The notes under the pieces are model-generated. The model was not told where the DNA came from. It did no database searches and worked only from the letters and a program-made list of their open reading frames with translations. A stretch of 10,279 nt of DNA, from the NCBI GenBank assembly GCA_000316135.1, contig JH994039.1:14495-24773 (forward strand), read 5' to 3'. Source of the stretch: Trachipleistophora hominis. Taxonomy: Eukaryota > Microsporidia > Pleistophoridae. The translations under genes were made by a program, and so were the position numbers. Below, in pieces: positions 7,092 through 10,279 of this stretch (its first letter is position 1; each line of letters starts with the position of its first letter).

Positions 7092-7682
7092 CCAAAAAAT
7101 TTTGATAAATTCATGACCAACTTAATTATTTTTCTAATTCACCTGTAGTATCATTTAAACTGCATTTAGATGTTAATACTGATTATTACACAAAAATAAA
7201 ACATACAGCAACCAAAACAATTAAATACTTGATGGCGTAAATAGAGGCAATTGTGTGGTGATCTAAAGTACATTAGTAAGTAAAATGTTCTATAAATGAA
7301 ATATTGATGAAATTAATTGTAAAAGGTTGATAAATCTGCTATAAAATATGGAATGCTCAGGATTTTATCAAACTTTTATCAGTCAGATGGTTTGGTAAAC
7401 TGAACAGAATCAACTTATCCCACGTTTAAAATTGTTTTGTTGTATACAACATCCATTAGACAATTGTTATACTCCTTTTATATTGGTTAAGGACTTGTTT
7501 ATTATACTTTGTTGATAGAAAACACCGTTCTGTTCTTATAACGATAAGTATTCATTTAAATTTATAATGACTGGCTGTTGTGTATTACCACGTTAATCTT
7601 GGCAACAGGTTGTGTTTTAGACCATTTATAGTTCAACGTAATGGAACAATCTCTTTCACACTCCTAAAACTTTACCCCTCCA
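7092..7682. other. Divergent AT-rich spacer between MetRS and TFB5
   Basis: No gene is supported in this stretch. It must carry both promoters. A possible TATA-like ATTTATAG lies at about 7624-7631, roughly 50 nt before TFB5. An upstream ATG at 7641 opens an 8-codon frame closed at 7665-7667 before TFB5 begins; it would only matter if the leader is long. An imperfect inverted repeat has arms at 7321-7338 and 7358-7377. Confidence 0.55.
7675..7678 (+). promoter_or_regulatory. CCCC start-proximal signal of TFB5
   Basis: CCCC ends 4 nt before the ATG at 7683, the same spacing as at SRP72. It is independent support that this very short frame is a real gene. Confidence 0.6.
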
Positions 7683-7883
7683 ATGGTCAGAGCCACCAAG
7701 GGGACGTATATCAAGACAGAGATGTCTATAAAAGAGGTTATAATGTTTATAAATGAAACAGATAATATCGTAATAGAAGAGATAAAGGACAATGCTGTAT
7801 TTATACAGCTTAATAAGACGGATATGCTAAAGCGGAAAATAGAACATATTTTGAACAGTACCTATAAACACATAGAACAATAG
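7683..7883 (+). CDS. TFB5: TFIIH subunit Tfb5 (TTDA/GTF2H5 homologue)
   Basis: Tfb5 is the smallest core subunit of TFIIH, which opens promoters for RNA polymerase II and unwinds DNA in nucleotide excision repair. It binds the C-terminus of Tfb2/p52 and stimulates the XPB helicase. The 66-residue product matches the family in length (yeast 72, human 71) and in pattern: a basic MVRATKG opening followed by a beta strand (residues 1-11), then a helix with SIKEVIMFI (15-23). IVIEEIKDNAVFIQ (29-42) is the family's I-x-[IL]-E-[ED]-[IL]-D-[DN] strand-turn-strand, and a final helix (47-60) ends the fold. No membrane segment or zinc motif is seen. A short gene like this is easily missed, but the CCCC run 4 nt upstream and the 3' box 20 nt downstream both support it. 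Recognition rests on remembered family pattern, not on a search. Confidence 0.87.
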   Translation: MVRATKGTYIKTEMSIKEVIMFINETDNIVIEEIKDNAVFIQLNKTDMLKRKIEHILNSTYKHIEQ

Positions 7884-8574
7884 TAAATCATTTGAATGCG
7901 ATTTAATTAAAATTCTTGGTTCTTTCGATTGTTTTAGTTCTCGTATCAAGGCATTCTCAGCTTGGGAATACGAATCAGAATGGAGCCTTCAATATTGCAA
8001 TGGCCCTTAATTTTCTTAAAAAAGCGTGTAGTGATAGAAAATGCTATCTAAGAAAAGAGTATAAGAAAACAACAGGAAAATAGAAGAGCAACGGTGTGAT
8101 TATTTGAGTTTCTTACTTAAAAAATGGTGCAATTTCATCGTCAAAAGGATAATATATCACTTATTTTACGGTTAATTTGATGTAAGCATGTTATTTTGAA
8201 TCAATTACTATGTAGTAATCATCAATATTAATGAAAGACAATTCGCAAGTTGATTGGTCAGTTCACAGAAAATTTTTGTTTTGCGCTTACGAACGAACTA
8301 AAATGTTACACATAGTTATTGAATTTCTATGTTCGAAATTCTTATAGCGGTCTTTTATAAACAATATTTGGCGAAAACATTGATGCTAGTCGGAACTTGA
8401 TTTTTTAACCTATACAAAGAAATGGGATCGGTGCAAAATGACTAACTTAAAATGAGATTAACAACTGAGAAGGAATGAGTCATGTCAAGGGCATGTAGAT
8501 TTAAATTTTTGTCTTGTAAACGGAATAGCACCTCCTGTTTTTTTAGATTGAATAGACTTTATTTAAAAAATTAT
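7884..8574. other. AT-rich spacer, no gene supported
   Basis: Very AT-rich (for example 14 G+C in 8161-8220). I see no reading frame with a C-run start and no RNA gene. One short motif, the reverse complement of GTAAGCGCAAAAC, lies at about 8278-8290 and recurs in looser form right of the GC island at 9831-9844 and 10147-10158. Confidence 0.6.
7904..7911 (+). terminator. TAATTAAA 3' box after TFB5
   Basis: TAATTAAA begins 20 nt after the TFB5 stop codon. Same box and similar spacing as behind the other genes; probable 3'-end signal. Confidence 0.6.
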
Positions 8575-9130
8575 TGTTAGCCCGTCGTCCAGCTAATCGT
8601 CACACACATGCTATTAACTCCCACCGCCTCATGTTAGCAGAAAAAAGCGATAAGATATACTCCTGGCCCGTTAGGGCTTCTAATCATGATCATTGACCTT
8701 TGGTTCCCGGTGGTACGGCAAAACTCACCAAACAAACACCCTTCATGGCCCAAATGAGATTCGTTCACAGAATCATGAATTTAAGTAGAAGTGATGTCGT
8801 ATAGTGCAAGAGGTACTCTAGCAGTATGCTGACAACATAATGACCACCCCTTCCCAAGAGCGCTCCAAGCCACCCGTATCTTGGTGTATGCACGTTCAAA
8901 TCTACACACTTTACACGAGGTCTCATTCTTTGATCTTGGTGTCGAGCCTTCCTTCCATCTACAGCTGTCATCTTTACGGTCTATTATATTCCTCCTCGTT
9001 CATTCTAGGCCTTATAGGGAAACCACCGGTTCCACAACGCAAACGTTTTTCTTGTTAACAGCGTCCAAGACGTTGCTGACGATCGGGGACGCGCAGACCT
9101 GTCATTCCTAAACTATGTTAAACGGCTCGT

Positions 9131-9145
9131 GCCTGCAAGGCAGGC
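9131..9145. other. Perfect hairpin in the GC island
   Basis: GCCTGC at 9131-9136 pairs with GCAGGC at 9140-9145 around a 3-nt AAG loop. The very short loop is compact for RNA but possible. No T-run follows, so it is not a bacterial-type terminator. Confidence 0.55.
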
Positions 9146-9212
9146 TTATTAGTCATCCTGTGTAGGCAAGACGACATATAGCACTTGTGGTCTTTCTTAT
9201 ACTCTGTGTGGG

Positions 9213-9228
9213 GATGCGGTGTCGCATC
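9213..9228. other. Second perfect hairpin in the GC island
   Basis: GATGCG at 9213-9218 pairs with CGCATC at 9223-9228 around a GTGT tetraloop, with one possible G-T closing pair outside. It lies 68 bp from the first hairpin. Together they are the best hint of RNA structure in the window. Confidence 0.55.
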
Positions 9229-9241
9229 TGCGGGTGTATTA

Positions 9242-9400
9242 CCGACAAAGGGTCGATCTAAGTCCGCTCTGGCCGATCCGGTAGAGTCCTAGAGCAGATG
9301 ACAAATATACTAAAAAAAGCTTTCTGCCCGAAATCGGCTATCCGACAAGTGGTCTATTATTTTCACTGATCCGACACGGAGGCCGGTCTAAGACTGCTGG
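9242..9400 (+). repeat. Imperfect direct repeat with CCGACA...GGTCTA core, three copies
   Basis: Three related stretches start at 9242, 9342 and 9371. Each begins CCGACA and has a GGYC/TCTA element within the next 20 bases. The first and third also share TCTAAG and a following CT-rich end, over about 30 bp with gaps. The copies are diverged, which suits old duplication in an unconstrained sequence. Confidence 0.5.
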
Positions 9401-9545
9401 CTCTCCCAGTAGGTGTTCAGAACGCATGGCCGACAACAAGCCATACATCCGAAGCCGGAAAACCAACAGGAAACATTAGCCACGCAGCACAACCAAACTG
9501 CGCGTTTACACTCGGAACCGCGTGGAGGCTGTTGCTTATCTGGGG

Positions 9546-10279
9546 CTATATAGTTATTTATAAAAATATTCTTACTGCTACTAGAGCTATGGAAGGTCAT
9601 GGTCGTAAGTTTAGTTGCCACACCAAGAAAAATTTACTCTTGTACCTTTAGCTTTTAAATCAAATATATTTTGGTGGATAACCACTGGTTCAATGAATTA
9701 GTTATAACACAGAACTTGTCAGTGATTATTATTTGTCCCTGCAGACCAGAAGGTTTATGAATGAGATATGTGAAATGATAAATTAAAACTTTTAGTAGTA
9801 AAGGCAACAATGATATCACTAAATTTTTGTGTTAAGCGCAAATATAAAACAAAGGTCTATTTTATGAAAGCTTAGAAAATCGACTTGCACAAATAGACTA
9901 ACCATTTTGCGAATCATCTTTCCATTGATTTAGCTTTCAACAGAAGTTAACAAGTTAATGCCATTCTTTGTGGGTCATTCACTGCTATTTTTATCAATAA
10001 TGTGAACCAATTAAAATTTTAGCCTGAATCGGTTCTGTTAGTTTATATTGGAAATACAATCTAGAAGAAAGTGATTATGAGGTAAGGAGATAAATAATTA
10101 AGAAATAATGTATACTGAATCAGATACTAAAATTTTATTTTGTTTTGTAAGCGAAAACACAGCAGTTAATTTTTTTACAAAACATGGTTGTCAAATTTTC
10201 TATGCCAAATGCTACGTTTTGAAGAATAAAATGTAATTTAAATATCCTTATTGTATAAACAGTTTTAAATTGTGATTAG
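9546..10279. other. AT-rich right end, no gene supported
   Basis: Composition falls back to 20-30% G+C. I see no reading frame with a C-run start, no 3' box placed behind a frame, and no RNA gene. Loose copies of a GTAAGCG(C)AAA motif lie at 9831-9844 and 10147-10158. Confidence 0.6.

Larger units (their letters stand above)
8575..9545. other. GC-rich island of unknown nature (about 0.97 kb)
   Basis: Composition changes abruptly. Most sampled 60-base lines inside are 53-57% G+C (a left-central line at 8761-8820 is 37%), against 20-25% in the spacer on both sides and lower than this in the genes too. No ATG frame exceeds 77 codons and none resembles a family I know. None of these frames has the C-run before ATG. 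The longest stop-free run (9370-9648, plus strand, 93 codons) has no ATG until codon 74. Two perfect hairpins and a triplicated CCGACA-containing motif lie inside. I looked for, and did not find, tRNA, ribosomal RNA sarcin-ricin loop or transposase motifs. It could be a decayed foreign or mobile sequence, a structured non-coding RNA locus, or a subtelomeric segment. Confidence 0.6.

Noticed and set aside
7641..7667. Eight-codon upstream frame before TFB5
   Set aside because: It probably lies upstream of the transcription start if the C-run marks it; too short to support as a coding or regulatory element.
8920..8950. tRNA-like or ribosomal RNA-like segments in the GC island
   Set aside because: No A and B box pair at proper spacing, no acceptor stem, and no sarcin-ricin or other hallmark rRNA sequence found on either strand.
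8765..8971. 68-codon minus-strand ATG frame in the GC island
   Set aside because: No C-run before the ATG, no 3' box, and overlapping frames on both strands are about as long; no motif recognised.
9012..9280. Possible frameshifted retroelement coding remnant on the minus strand
   Set aside because: Several stop-free pieces in different frames gave a vague impression of retroelement C-terminal sequence, but no reverse transcriptase, integrase or zinc-knuckle motif could be pinned down.

Overview
The window looks like nuclear DNA of a microsporidian (reduced fungal-type parasite). The basis is mixed. All five recognisable genes are intronless eukaryotic housekeeping genes encoding shortened proteins. 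Every start codon has a CCC or CCCC run 3-12 nt upstream, the type of start-proximal signal described for microsporidia. The sequence is AT-rich with long spacers, so a less compacted genome such as Trachipleistophora, Vavraia or a relative is plausible, but the species cannot be settled from this window.

Layout, left to right. 1-620 is AT-rich and holds short direct repeats and two good copies of a dispersed repeat. 621-1505 (+) is translation initiation factor eIF5. 1506-2506 is a T-rich spacer. 2507-3505 (+) is an RMD1/RMND1 (DUF155) family protein with a C-terminal membrane anchor. 3506-4256 is a spacer with an orphan 3' box. 4257-5159 (+) is a minimal SRP72-like signal recognition particle subunit. 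5160-5444 is a convergent spacer holding a third good repeat copy in inverted orientation. 5445-7085 (-) is cytosolic-type methionyl-tRNA synthetase. 7086-7682 is the divergent spacer. 7683-7883 (+) is the 66-residue TFIIH subunit Tfb5. 7884-10279 has no recognisable gene: very AT-rich sequence surrounds a sharply bounded GC-rich island at about 8575-9545.

The genes are not an operon-like set; each appears to be its own transcription unit. Two handle translation initiation and Met-tRNA charging, one protein targeting to the ER, one transcription and repair, and one is a membrane protein of poorly known role. What unites them is their boundary code: a C-run just before ATG and a (T)AATTAAA box 13-23 nt after the stop. 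Both occur at all five genes, including the minus-strand one, and they serve here to choose starts. The least explained part is the GC island with its internal repeats and hairpins; I could not identify it.
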